In this document: positions 50,698 through 59,580 of the stretch, piece by piece
Layout of the letters: the number at the start of each line of letters is the position of its first letter
Position numbering within the stretch: the stretch's first letter is position 1
Origin: Streptomyces fuscichromogenes
GTDB lineage: Bacteria > Actinomycetota > Actinomycetes > Streptomycetales > Streptomycetaceae
Assembly: GCF_014645815.1 (NCBI RefSeq)
Contig: NZ_BMML01000003.1
Location: 372,001-436,000, forward strand
Length of the DNA: 64,000 nucleotides
Direction: 5' to 3'
The notes under the pieces: model-generated
What the model was told of the DNA's origin: nothing
What the model saw: the letters and a program-made list of their open reading frames with translations, nothing else
The model's database searches: none
Made by a program: the position numbers and the translations under genes

Positions 50698-53154
50698 ATG
50701 AGCGAACACCGGCGCCGATCGTCGGGGAGGACCACACCGTCCGGCTCCGACGGCCTGCACGATGGTGGCCGGGCCGCGGCACGCAGGGCTGCGCAGTCCC
50801 GGGGCGGGCGGGCCCGCCGGACCGCCGGCACGCGACAAGCGGACGTCACGCGGCCCGGTCGGCGGGGCCTGATCGACTACCCGCGCACCGGTCGACGTGG
50901 TCCGCGGCGGTGGCTGCCGTCGTGGAAGCTGGTGTCGGGCACCTTCCTGCTGTTCGTCGCCGGCCTGCTCGGGCTGTTCGGCTACGCCTACGCCACGACG
51001 ACCATTCCCAGCGCCAACCCCAGTACCCAAGCGCAGAGCAACACCTACTACTGGTCGGACGGCTCGGTGATGACCACCCAGGGGGCGACCAACCGGCAGA
51101 ACGTCGACCTCGCCCAGGTGCCGAAGCTGGTGCAGTGGGACTTCCTCGCCGCGGAGAACGCCACCTTCTACTCCGATCCCGGCGTCGACACGGAGGGCAT
51201 GCTCCGAGCGGTCTACCACATGGCCACGGGCGGTGATGTGCAGTCGGGGTCCACCGTCACCCAGCAGTTCGTGAAGAACACCTACCTCAGCCAGGACCAG
51301 TCGGTCACCCGCAAGCTCAGGGAGATCATGATCTCCCTGAAGATCGGTGACCAGATGTCCAAGCAGCAGATACTGCAGGGCTACCTCAACACCTGTTACT
51401 ACGGCCGGGACGCCTACGGCATCGAGGCCGCCGCCCGTACCTACTACCACGTGCCCGCCTTCCGGCTGACCGTCAGCCAGGGGGCCTTCATCGCCGCCGC
51501 GGTCAACGAGCCGAGCCTGCTGATGCACGCGGACACCGACCCGCGGGCCAGGGCCCAGGCCAAGGCGCGCTGGACGTACGTGCTGGACCGGATGGCCAAG
51601 ATCCACAAAATCACCGCCGCCCAGGAACAGCGATACCTCGCGGCGGGGTTCCCCACGCCCAAGCCGTACACGCCGTCGGCGGGCATGGCCGGGCAGACCG
51701 GATACCTGGTGCAGGCCGCGGAGAGATACGTCGAGGCACACACGTCCCTCACGGACCAGCAGCTGGGCCACGGGGGCTACCAGATCTACACCACCTTCGA
51801 CAAGAAGAAGGTCGGCGCGCTGTCCGCGTCCGTAGCGGCGATGGAGCGGAAGCATCTCGATCCGCGGCACCGCTCGGCCGACAAGGACGTCCAGGTCGGC
51901 GCGGCGTCGATCGATCCGTCCACCGGTGCGATCGTCGCGCTGTACGGCGGGCCCGGCTGGAACAAGGGTCACTGGACGGACAACGCGGACGCGACCGGCG
52001 TGCCGGTCGGCTCCACCTTCAAACCGGTCGACCTGGCCGCCGCTCTCGACCACGGCGCCGTCCTCTCTCCCGGGCAGCCGGCCTCACCGATCACCCCGGC
52101 CTCGAAGTTCGACGGCGACGACGGCATCACCATCAAGAACCAGCAGGGCCAGGAACTGCCGGACTCGAAGGACCCCACGGGGCTCCTGCACCAGCGCAAC
52201 GACGTGTCCACGAAGTGGGGGTACATCACCCTGCGCAAGGCGATGGAGCAGTCGGTCAACACCCCCTACGTCCAGCTCGGCGAGTACGTCGGCTACGACA
52301 ACGTGGAAGGCGAGGCCCTGAAGGCGGGGCTGCTGCGCACGAGCCTGCAGTACGACACCCCGGGCTTCTACATCGGTACCTCCACCCCGTCGGCGATCCG
52401 GATGGCGGACGTGTACGCCACCTTCGACGACAGCGGGGTCCAGCACGAGCCGTACTCGGTGACCAAGGTCGTCGCCGACGGCCGGCAGCTGACCGGCTTC
52501 GACAAGCCCAGGGGCACCACGGCCATGCCCGCCTCGACCGCCGACACCGTCACCGACGTCCTGCGAGACGTCGTCAAGAACGGCACCGGTACCAACGCCC
52601 AGGCCCTGGGCCGCCCGGCGGCCGGCAAGACGGGTACGACCGACGACTACAAGTCCGCCTGGTTCATCGGCTACACCCCGCAGCTGACCACGGCCGTGAG
52701 CATGTTCAAGGAGGACCCGAAGAACGCCGGCCTCCGGTCCATGCAGGGTGTCGGCGGCTACGCCAAGGTCTTCGGCGCCGACATGCCCACCGAGGTGTGG
52801 ACCGGCTACATGACAGCCGCCCTTCGGGGACAGCCCGTCGAGCAGTTCCCGCCCGCACCGCAACTGGGCCGGAGCACGGACGAATACGGCGCGCCCTCGC
52901 CGACCCCCTCCGCCACCGCGGCCCCGAGCACACTCCCGGCCACCCCGACCGCCCCGGCGACCCCGACCTTCACCACCACGCCGTGCCACCGGCACCGGCA
53001 CCGGCAGTACTGTGCCGGAGCGAGTCCGACCGACACCGCCGGAACCACTGCCGGTACCGGCGGCGGCTTCCTCGGCGGCACAACCGGCGGCACCACCTCA
53101 CCCACGCCGACAACCGGCACGACGGCTCCGACAAGCGTCCGGCGCGGGCCTTGA
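50698..53154 (+). CDS. Class A penicillin-binding protein (transglycosylase/transpeptidase)
   Basis: The 818-residue protein has a cytoplasmic basic N-terminus and one transmembrane helix (~78-98). The GT51 transglycosylase includes AAENATFY with the catalytic Glu at 153, QSGSTVTQQFVKN and YYGRDAYGIEAAARTYY. The transpeptidase has S439-TFK442, S519-V-N521 and K644-T-G646. The C-terminal ~90 residues are a Pro/Thr/Gly-rich linker with a Cys-His patch. It polymerises and cross-links peptidoglycan at the outer face of the membrane. A BlaI-type box in its promoter predicts beta-lactam- or wall-stress-controlled expression. Confidence 0.93.
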   Translation: MSEHRRRSSGRTTPSGSDGLHDGGRAAARRAAQSRGGRARRTAGTRQADVTRPGRRGLIDYPRTGRRGPRRWLPSWKLVSGTFLLFVAGLLGLFGYAYATTTIPSANPSTQAQSNTYYWSDGSVMTTQGATNRQNVDLAQVPKLVQWDFLAAENATFYSDPGVDTEGMLRAVYHMATGGDVQSGSTVTQQFVKNTYLSQDQSVTRKLREIMISLKIGDQMSKQQILQGYLNTCYYGRDAYGIEAAARTYYHVPAFRLTVSQGAFIAAAVNEPSLLMHADTDPRARAQAKARWTYVLDRMAKIHKITAAQEQRYLAAGFPTPKPYTPSAGMAGQTGYLVQAAERYVEAHTSLTDQQLGHGGYQIYTTFDKKKVGALSASVAAMERKHLDPRHRSADKDVQVGAASIDPSTGAIVALYGGPGWNKGHWTDNADATGVPVGSTFKPVDLAAALDHGAVLSPGQPASPITPASKFDGDDGITIKNQQGQELPDSKDPTGLLHQRNDVSTKWGYITLRKAMEQSVNTPYVQLGEYVGYDNVEGEALKAGLLRTSLQYDTPGFYIGTSTPSAIRMADVYATFDDSGVQHEPYSVTKVVADGRQLTGFDKPRGTTAMPASTADTVTDVLRDVVKNGTGTNAQALGRPAAGKTGTTDDYKSAWFIGYTPQLTTAVSMFKEDPKNAGLRSMQGVGGYAKVFGADMPTEVWTGYMTAALRGQPVEQFPPAPQLGRSTDEYGAPSPTPSATAAPSTLPATPTAPATPTFTTTPCHRHRHRQYCAGASPTDTAGTTAGTGGGFLGGTTGGTTSPTPTTGTTAPTSVRRGP

Positions 53155-53245
53155 GCCGTCTCATGGACGCCGGCTCTGGCCATGTGCTCGGGTCCGAACC
53201 GCTCTGAGCCTGGCCATGGCGGCTCCGCTTCGACGAGCGGCGGGC

Positions 53246-53998
53246 TCACCGGCGGGGCAGGCCGGGGACGCCGTGTTCGCGCAGGGGTCCTACCTGCCAG
53301 CCGCGCTCCTCGCAGGTGTCGAGGATGCGGGGCAGCGCGGCGAGGGTGGTGCGCCAGGAGCCGGTCGCGGAGGTGCAGTCGGAATCGTGCAGCAGGATGG
53401 TGCCGCCGCCGCGCAGGTCGGTCAGGACGGTGCGCTCGACGGACCGCGGAGTGGCCCGTCGGCGCCAGTCCTCGCCCCAGCAGGTCCACAGCACCGGGGT
53501 CAGACCGAGGCGCCGGCAGGCCAGATGGGCGCCGGTGCTCATCACCCCGTACGGCGGCCGGAAGAGCACGGGCGGCCTGCCGGTGACGTCGGCCACGGCG
53601 TCGCGGGCGCGGGCGAGGTCGTCGTACGCGGCGCGGGGACCGCGGAGCAGGAGCGGGCGGTGGTGCCAGCCGTGGACGGCGATCTCGTGCCCGGCGGCGG
53701 CCATCTCCTTGGCCGGCCCCGGTGAGCGGGCCAGCATGGAGCCGAGCAGGAAGAAGGTGGCCCGCAGCCCGCGTGCGTCGAGGAAGTCGAGGAAGCGCGG
53801 GGTGGACAGGTGGTCGGGGCCGTCGTCGAAGGTGAGCGCGACGTGATCGGGCCGGCCGCGGCCGGCCAGGCGCGGCATGGCCGCGTTGCGCAGCGGCCCG
53901 AACGTGGAGATCACAGGTGCCGCGTGCAGTGCCGCGAGCGCGGGCACCGCCGCGGCCGAGACGAGTGCCGTGGCACGGGCCAGACGGGCCGGGGTCAT
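53246..53998 (-). CDS. Polysaccharide (NodB-type) deacetylase
   Basis: The 250-residue protein has an N-terminal hydrophobic segment (ATALVSAAAVPALAALHAAP) and the NodB motifs: LTFDDGPD (metal Asp), EIAVHGWHH (metal His pair), RPPYG and LLHDSD. CE4 enzymes deacetylate N-acetylated cell-wall glycans or related polysaccharides outside the membrane. Its ATG overlaps the glycosyltransferase stop (ATGA), so they are co-expressed. With a BlaI-type box before the operon, wall modification in response to antibiotics is a reasonable guess. Confidence 0.9.
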   Translation of the reverse strand: MTPARLARATALVSAAAVPALAALHAAPVISTFGPLRNAAMPRLAGRGRPDHVALTFDDGPDHLSTPRFLDFLDARGLRATFFLLGSMLARSPGPAKEMAAAGHEIAVHGWHHRPLLLRGPRAAYDDLARARDAVADVTGRPPVLFRPPYGVMSTGAHLACRRLGLTPVLWTCWGEDWRRRATPRSVERTVLTDLRGGGTILLHDSDCTSATGSWRTTLAALPRILDTCEERGWQVGPLREHGVPGLPRR

Positions 53999-55347
53999 CG
54001 TCCGTCTCCGTCCAGGTAGTGGGCGACGGCGGAGAAGCGGGCGGGCGTCTCGTTGTAGGCGTAGGCCAGCGGGGCGGCGACGCCGAGACAGGCCGTGGCC
54101 GCCACGGTGACGGCCGTCAGGGCTATCCGTCGCCGGCCGGCGAAGCGCCTGGCCGCGGGCTGTGCGCCCGGCGCGGTGTGTGGCCCGGTTCTGGCGGCTA
54201 TGGCGGTCACCGGTCCGGGAGCCAGGCGGTGCAGGTCGAGTCCCACCGTGCGCTGGGCCCGGCCGCGCGGTCCGTGGAGGAGCTCGGCCAGCACCGGGCC
54301 GAGGTCCGCCGGGTCGCGGATCCAGGCCGCCAGGCCCGCCTCGTCCAGGGCGTCCGCGTTGGTCCGGCCGTGACCGGGGATGCAGCGGTAACTGGCCACC
54401 GGCAGCCCGGCGGCGAACGCCTCCAGCGAGGTCAGCCCGCCCGCGTTCTGCACCAGCACGTCGCAGGCGTGCATCAGCTCGGGCATGTCGTCCACCCAGC
54501 CGAAGGCGTGCTCGATGCCGTCCTCGCGCAGCTCCGCCACGAGGGCTTCGTTGCGTCCGCACACCACCACGGGCACCGCGATCCCGGTCTCCCGTATCTC
54601 GGCGGCGGCCCGTCGCACCGGCCCGACCCCCCACGACCCGGCGACCAGCAGGGCCAGGGGTGCGTCCGCGGGCAGGGCGAACCGCTCGCGGGCGGCGGCC
54701 CGTTGCCCGGCCCCGGCAGGGGTGAAGCGCGCGTCGGTGACCGGACCGACGACGGTGACGGCGGCCGCGCCCTGTACGTGGGCCTGGGCCGCCGGCACCG
54801 GGTGTACGGCCAGGTGGGCGTCGATGCCGGGGGCAACCCAGAGGGTGTGGACGGAGAAGTCGGTGAGATAGGTGAAGGCCGGCACCGTAAGACTGCGGCG
54901 CCGACGCAGCGCGCCGAGGACCTGGCTGGCGCCGGGGTAGGTCGAGACGACCGCGCAGGTGTCCGGCGCGAGCGCGCGCAGGGTGCGCTGCTCGGCCGCG
55001 CGGAACAGGGCCCGCCACAGCGCGCCGGGGCGTGCGGCCCGGTCGGTGGCCGTGTACAGGCGTTGGTAGCCGTCCGGCATCAGGGTCAGCATGCGGTGGT
55101 AGGCACCGCACAGCAGCCGGCCCGTACCGGTGGGCAGCAGGTCGAGGAAGTCGTGCCGGTCCACCAGGTACCCGTGCTCGGACAGCCGCTGGGCCAGTCC
55201 CGCGGCCGCACCGTCGTGTCCCGCGCCGACACCGGCCGAGATGATCGCGATCCGCCTGGCGCCGCCCTGCGGCGGTGCGGCGGACGGCGAGGGCGCCGAC
55301 TCCGGCACCAGATCGTCACGGTGGACCACGGTGGATCGCCTCCTCAT
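53995..55347 (-). CDS. GT28/MGDG-synthase-like glycosyltransferase with C-terminal membrane helix
   Basis: The 450-residue protein has the MurG/MGDG-synthase two-domain fold: IAIISAGVGAGHDGAAAGLA (N-terminal glycine-rich loop), VVSTYPGASQVLGALRRR, TDFSVHTLWVAPGIDAHLAV, LLVAGSWGVG, and the donor-site LVQNAGGLTSLEAFAAGLPV with CIPGHGRTNADAL. A C-terminal helix (IALTAVTVAATACLGVAAPL) probably anchors it. It should transfer a sugar to a lipid or wall precursor; the acceptor is unknown. It is the first gene of an operon with the polysaccharide deacetylase, 120 bases downstream of one BlaI-type box. Confidence 0.88.
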   Translation of the reverse strand: MRRRSTVVHRDDLVPESAPSPSAAPPQGGARRIAIISAGVGAGHDGAAAGLAQRLSEHGYLVDRHDFLDLLPTGTGRLLCGAYHRMLTLMPDGYQRLYTATDRAARPGALWRALFRAAEQRTLRALAPDTCAVVSTYPGASQVLGALRRRRSLTVPAFTYLTDFSVHTLWVAPGIDAHLAVHPVPAAQAHVQGAAAVTVVGPVTDARFTPAGAGQRAAARERFALPADAPLALLVAGSWGVGPVRRAAAEIRETGIAVPVVVCGRNEALVAELREDGIEHAFGWVDDMPELMHACDVLVQNAGGLTSLEAFAAGLPVASYRCIPGHGRTNADALDEAGLAAWIRDPADLGPVLAELLHGPRGRAQRTVGLDLHRLAPGPVTAIAARTGPHTAPGAQPAARRFAGRRRIALTAVTVAATACLGVAAPLAYAYNETPARFSAVAHYLDGDGR

Positions 55348-55467
55348 GGGCTACGGGGCACGCCGGGCATGCCCCGGCCCAGACGGCGCTGGTGGGCAGG
55401 CCGAGGCCGCGCCTGCGCGCGGACCAGGGCCATGACTCGACCGCTGTGGTGCCGAGAAGGGAAGCTA

Positions 55468-55480
55468 CTACATGATGTAG
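55468..55480. promoter_or_regulatory. BlaI-type operator for the glycosyltransferase-deacetylase operon
   Basis: CTACATGATGTAG is a perfect dyad CTACA-N3-TGTAG, extended on the left to TACTACA. It lies 120 bases before the glycosyltransferase ATG. No gene occupies 55348-55791; the region carries this box and the one at 55568. Confidence 0.75.
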
Positions 55481-55567
55481 AACTTGGGAAACGATCGCCG
55501 CGAGGTGGGGGCGGGGATCCGGCGGCGCCCCGGGCCTCGGTAGCCCGGCTGATTCCGGTCAAGTTAC

Positions 55568-55580
55568 TACGAGATGTAGA
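55568..55580. promoter_or_regulatory. Second BlaI-type box in the same intergenic region
   Basis: CTACGAGATGTAG differs from the consensus at one position. It is exactly 100 bases from the box at 55468 and shares its flanks (TACTAC...GTAGA). Confidence 0.6.
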
Positions 55581-55791
55581 GGAAGTGGCGGCTCATCGAG
55601 GAGAGAGGCTCCGAGGCACCGATGGCGTCAGGTCTCATGGCCATTGCGGCAGTGCTCGATCCACAGGCGATGATGACGACGTTCGGGGTTCGGGGCGTGC
55701 GCTCTTCCCGCGTCACCGCCCGCACCGGGCACGTTCACCGTGCTCTGCGGGACCGCTCGGGCGACGGCGTGAGCCATCGGCGCCGGGCAGG

Positions 55792-56817
55792 TCAGACGTG
55801 CCGCGCTCCGTGCTCTGGACGATCGGGGTGAGCACAGCAGCCGTCCGGTCCGTGAGCAGGGGTGTCGTCGTGGTCGGTCGGCGCGGCGGTGGTGGTGTCG
55901 GCATGCGCCCCGCACAGCGCCCACTGCGCGCTGTCCAGCATGCGGTCGCTGTCGGAGGCGGCGTTGGCCAGGCTCGCGCAGCAGACGGCCAGCAGCAGAC
56001 CGCCCGCCAGCAGCGGCAGGCTGCGACGGGCGGGCGGCGGGGCCAGCAGGGCCCGTACCCGCTGGGGCACCACCCCGCCGGTCGCGGCCAGCACGGCGGG
56101 ACGGGACGCACCGGCGGATGCCAGGGCGGCGCGGCCCACGGCGTGGGCGACGACCGTACGGTCACCGACCCGCTCGGCGGCCTCCTCGTCGGCCCAGCGC
56201 TCCAGGACGAAGTTGCCCGCGACGGCCACCGGCCGCAGCAACGGGTTCAGGGCGGCCGTGAGCCGCCACACGCTCTGGAACACGTGGTGACGCCCGCGCA
56301 GATGCGCCCGCTCGTGGGCGAGCAGCGCCTCGCGCTCGGCGTCACCGAGGCGGCGCAGCATCCCTCGGGAGACCACGATGCGGCCCGGTGCCCCAGGCAG
56401 TGCGAAGGCCAGCGGGACGTCGTCATCGAGTACGGCCAGCTCCGTGTGGCCGGGCAGCCCGGCGCACTCCCGCCGGGCCCGCAGCAGGTGGCGGCCCTGC
56501 CGGACGGCGGCCACGCCGAAGGAGACGACGCACACCGCGAGCACCAGGGTGCTGACGGCGGCGACCACGGCATAGACGGGGTCCTGGGAGCGCAGTGCGG
56601 ACACGGACCAGCGGCCCTCTTCGGCGATCTGCGGGATCTGCGCCACTCCGGTGAAGGCCAGCAGGGCGAGCGATCCCGCCCATCCGGCCGCCGTCACCAG
56701 CGCGGCGCAGGCCAGCGCCAGGGCCGCTGGGCGCGGGGGCAGCCGGTGCGCCACGGGCCGTGCGAGCACGGCGAGTGCGGCCGTGACGAGGAACGGGATG
56801 TAGACGCTGATCAGCAC
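55792..56817 (-). CDS. M56 family metallopeptidase (BlaR1/MecR1-type)
   Basis: The GTG at 56817 gives 341 residues. Several N-terminal helices (VYIPFLVTAALAVLARPVAH; LALACAALVTAAGWAGSLAL) flank a cytosolic gluzincin site HERAH in EREALLAHERAHLRGRHHVF, with the third ligand probably in ERWADEEAAERVG. A last helix and a Cys/His-rich tail follow. Unlike staphylococcal BlaR1 there is no penicillin-binding sensor domain, so the inducing signal is not direct beta-lactam acylation by the usual domain. It follows the BlaI gene by 4 bases and probably cleaves or releases that repressor. Confidence 0.88.
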   Translation of the reverse strand: MLISVYIPFLVTAALAVLARPVAHRLPPRPAALALACAALVTAAGWAGSLALLAFTGVAQIPQIAEEGRWSVSALRSQDPVYAVVAAVSTLVLAVCVVSFGVAAVRQGRHLLRARRECAGLPGHTELAVLDDDVPLAFALPGAPGRIVVSRGMLRRLGDAEREALLAHERAHLRGRHHVFQSVWRLTAALNPLLRPVAVAGNFVLERWADEEAAERVGDRTVVAHAVGRAALASAGASRPAVLAATGGVVPQRVRALLAPPPARRSLPLLAGGLLLAVCCASLANAASDSDRMLDSAQWALCGAHADTTTAAPTDHDDTPAHGPDGCCAHPDRPEHGARHV

Positions 56818-56821
56818 CGGC

Positions 56822-57250
56822 TCACCGCTTCCCAGGTGGGCGCCGGCTCTCCGGGGGCATGTCGTCGTGCCCGGACAGCAGCTGCTGCAGCAGGTGCTCG
56901 TCCTGTTCGGACAGTTCCGAGACGAAACGGGCCAGCACCGCCTCACGGTCGGAGCCGCCCGTCAGCAGGGAGTGCATGCGCTGGGCGGTGTGCGACGCCT
57001 CGTCCCGGGCCGGTTCATAGGCATAGCCACGGCCCTCGCGGTGCCGCACCAGCATGCCCTTGTCATGCAGCCGGGACAGGATGGTCAGCACGGTCGTGTA
57101 GGCGAGGTCGCCCGGCAGCTGTTCCCGGACCTCCCGTGCGGTCCGCGGACCGTCTGCCCCCCAGAGTGCGGCGAGCACGGCGCTCTCCAGTTCGCCGCGA
57201 GCCCGCCTGCCGGACGCCTCGATGGCCTCCTCGTCTCCTCGGCCCGTCAC
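56822..57250 (-). CDS. BlaI/MecI/CopY family repressor
   Basis: The 142-residue protein has the BlaI winged helix: ELESAVLAALWGADGPRTAREVREQLPGDLAYTTVLTILSRLHDKGMLVRHREGRGYAYEP (~21-80), then a dimerisation helix set with the S-E-L-S-E-Q-D region. The TTVLTILSRL recognition helix and the GR-Y-Y wing are diagnostic. Its operators, a CTACA-N3-TGTAG family, occur twice before its own gene and elsewhere in the window, predicting autoregulation and control of PBP and glycan-modifying genes. Repression should be lifted through the M56 protease encoded next. Confidence 0.92.
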   Translation of the reverse strand: MTGRGDEEAIEASGRRARGELESAVLAALWGADGPRTAREVREQLPGDLAYTTVLTILSRLHDKGMLVRHREGRGYAYEPARDEASHTAQRMHSLLTGGSDREAVLARFVSELSEQDEHLLQQLLSGHDDMPPESRRPPGKR

Positions 57251-57300
57251 CTCACCGTCCGCCTTCCCTCGCCGTTGTCGCGTACAGGCTACCCGCCCAC

Positions 57301-57319
57301 GTCCTACTTGTTGTAGGAC
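57301..57319. promoter_or_regulatory. BlaI-type operator 1 of the blaI-like gene
   Basis: GTCCTAC-TTGTT-GTAGGAC is a perfect 7-base-arm dyad about 50 bases before the repressor ATG. It contains the core CTACT-N3-TGTAG. Confidence 0.7.
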
Positions 57320-57376
57320 GTGCCCTTGCGTGAGAACTCCAGGTAGGTGAGATCCCGTATGCTTCCCGAGCGGCTA

Positions 57377-57389
57377 CTACATCACGTAG
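57377..57389. promoter_or_regulatory. BlaI-type operator 2 of the blaI-like gene
   Basis: CTACATCACGTAG, one mismatch to the consensus, extends on the left to TACTACA. It lies 73 bases from the first. The remaining 57390-57629 has no gene I can support; it should hold the promoter of the response-regulator gene at 57630. Confidence 0.65.
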
Positions 57390-57629
57390 AGGTTGGGGCG
57401 TGCGGCGGGATCATCAATCCCGGAACCGGGCGGCCTTTCGCGTCCAGCGTTCCGTAATATGTCTACAAGACTGTCGTCGCTGTAGTCGTCCCGGTTCCGG
57501 CGGCAGGTCGTCGGCGGGCTCGTGCGGAGCGTCGGTCTTCTGATGGTGGCACTGATCGGCGTCCGGTCGGTGACGGGCGCGGCAGCGGGTGCAAGAGAGA
57601 ACTGTCGCCGGAGTACCTGGGGTCAGCCT

Positions 57630-58283
57630 GTGGCTTTTATCGTGGTGTGTGAGGATGACGCGGCGGTCCGTGACGTCCTCAAGCGTGCACTTGAGCACGA
57701 CGGCCATACGGTCGCCGTCGCTGCCACCGCGGACAGCCTGTTGCGGCAACTTGAGCCGGTCCCTCACCTGGTCGTCCTGGATCTGGGCCTCCCGGACGCC
57801 GATGGCCGCGACCTCTGCCTGGCGCTGCGGGCACGTGGCGTTGACGCCCCGGTGCTGATGCTCACCGCTCTGGACGGCATGCATCACAAGGTGGGCGGCT
57901 TCGAGGCGGGAGCCGACGACTACATGACGAAACCGTTCGACATCCCGGAGTTGCTGGTGAGGGTCCGCGCCCTGCTACGCAGGACAACCGCGACGACCCC
58001 ACCGAGGGGCATCGTTCTCGATCCGGCGAAACATGTCGTGATCCACGGTTCGACGAGCGAGAACCTGACGCCGACCGAGTTTCGGTTGCTGGGCCGGCTC
58101 ATCGCCTCGCAGGGCGACGCGGTACGCCGCCACGCCCTCGTCGCTGCCGGCTGGCCGCATGGCGCGCGGGTCAGCGACAACACCCTTGACTCCTACGTTC
58201 GCCGGCTACGGACCAAACTCGGTGCGCTGGGCGTGGCCGATCGCCTGGCGACGGTCCGCGGGGTGGGCTATCGATGGGAGTGA
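57630..58283 (+). CDS. OmpR/KdpE-type response regulator
   Basis: A GTG start gives 217 residues. The receiver domain reads MAFIVVCEDDAAVRDVLKRA with phospho-Asp in VVLDLGLPDADGRDL and DYMTKPFDIPELL. The winged helix reads TPTEFRLLGRLIASQGDAVR and SYVRRLRTKLGALGVADRLATVRGVGYRW. The longer upstream frame is not needed. It overlaps the kinase gene by 10 bases. The DUF347 genes downstream on the same strand are the natural targets. Confidence 0.9.
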   Translation: MAFIVVCEDDAAVRDVLKRALEHDGHTVAVAATADSLLRQLEPVPHLVVLDLGLPDADGRDLCLALRARGVDAPVLMLTALDGMHHKVGGFEAGADDYMTKPFDIPELLVRVRALLRRTTATTPPRGIVLDPAKHVVIHGSTSENLTPTEFRLLGRLIASQGDAVRRHALVAAGWPHGARVSDNTLDSYVRRLRTKLGALGVADRLATVRGVGYRWE

Positions 58284-59542
58284 CAGGCTTTCGTGGGAGG
58301 GTCGTCGCGCTCGCGGTTCTGATCGCGACGGCGGTGGTCGCGGTGCTCGTCGTGGTCTCGCACGTGTTGCTGAGCCAGGTGACCGACGCCGACGCGAGCG
58401 CTCTGGCGCATACACGTGCGGAGGCGGTGGCGGCGAACGTGGCCGTACGCGGTGGCCACGTCGTGCTGATCGAGGGCGGCAACGAAGCGCTGGACACCGT
58501 CTCCTGGGTGTACGCCGATGGGCATCTCATCGACGGGATCGTGCCGGGCAGCGTCCTTGACCGCGTCGATGCGCTCGTCGGGTCCGGGCAGTCGCAGACC
58601 ACCACGGTCGGCAGTCACCTTCTGTACGCCCAGCCGATCCGGCTCGAAGGCCACCACGTCATGGTGGTCGTGAGAGTGGACCTGACGCCGTACGAGACGT
58701 CGGAGCAGCGCAGCCTGACGATGTCGCTCATGCTGGGCGGCATCTCGATCCTGCTCGCCGGCCTCGTCGCGCGCCTTGTGGTGGGTCGTGCGCTGCGGGT
58801 GGTCCACGAGATGGCCGCTCTCGCCGACGACTGGGGCGATCACGAACCCGGGCGCCGATTCGACCTGGGTGTTCCCCGGGACGAGTTCGGGGAACTCGGC
58901 CGAACTCTCGATCGCCTGCTCGACCGCGTGGACAACGCGCTAGCGGACGAACGCCGACTCACCGACGAGATCGCCCACGAGTTGCGGACGCCCCTGACGG
59001 CCCTGCGGGGCGAGGCACAGTTGGCGCAGCTCTCCGGCCACCAGGTCGCACCGGAGACTGTTCTGACCGAGGTCGACCGCCTGAACACGGCGATCACGAC
59101 GATTCTGGGCGCCGCCCGGACACGGATCGAAGGCGGTACGCGCTGCGATCTCAGGACAGCGGCGCGACAGGCGATCGCCGGTCGCGCCATCGACCTCGCC
59201 GTCCCGACCGACGTCGACGTCGCCGTGGCGGCCGAACTCGTCGTGGCGGTGTTGGCACCTCTGCTGGAGAACGGCCTGCGGCACGCGAGTTCGCGTGTCT
59301 GGGTCACGGCCCGCATCCAGCCCCAGGGGGTCGTGATCGATGTCCTCGACGACGGGCCCGGCTTTGATCCGGCAGAGGTCGACCGGGTCTTCGAAGCGGG
59401 CGTGACCGGCGGCGACGGGCACGGGCTGGGGCTGGCCGTGGTAAAGCGTCTCGCCGCGTCCGCGGGAGTGGCGGTCCGTGCGATCGCGGACGGTCACGGT
59501 CGCGTCGAGGTGACCTTCCCCACGGCGGAGGCGATCGCGTAG
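58274..59542 (+). CDS. Sensor histidine kinase
   Basis: The 422-residue protein has helix 1 (VVALAVLIATAVVAVLVVVSH), a ~110-residue extracytoplasmic sensor, helix 2 (LMLGGISILLAGLVARLVVG), HAMP, HisKA (RRLTDEIAHELRTPLTALRG, H in AHELRTPL) and HATPase_c (LLENGLRHASSRVWV; DDGPGFDPAEVDRVF; GHGLGLAVVKRL). It signals to the overlapping response regulator. The signal is unknown. A DUF347 protein gene follows 38 bases downstream on the same strand. Confidence 0.92.
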   Translation: MGVTGFRGRVVALAVLIATAVVAVLVVVSHVLLSQVTDADASALAHTRAEAVAANVAVRGGHVVLIEGGNEALDTVSWVYADGHLIDGIVPGSVLDRVDALVGSGQSQTTTVGSHLLYAQPIRLEGHHVMVVVRVDLTPYETSEQRSLTMSLMLGGISILLAGLVARLVVGRALRVVHEMAALADDWGDHEPGRRFDLGVPRDEFGELGRTLDRLLDRVDNALADERRLTDEIAHELRTPLTALRGEAQLAQLSGHQVAPETVLTEVDRLNTAITTILGAARTRIEGGTRCDLRTAARQAIAGRAIDLAVPTDVDVAVAAELVVAVLAPLLENGLRHASSRVWVTARIQPQGVVIDVLDDGPGFDPAEVDRVFEAGVTGGDGHGLGLAVVKRLAASAGVAVRAIADGHGRVEVTFPTAEAIA

Positions 59543-59580
59543 TCAGGTTGTGTGCAGGTTGGCCGAGCCAACCTCGGCAC

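Noticed and set aside
53917..57333. 1138-residue plus-strand frame over the glycosyltransferase, M56 and blaI genes
   Set aside because: Opposite-strand shadow of three well-supported genes; it has no recognisable domain.
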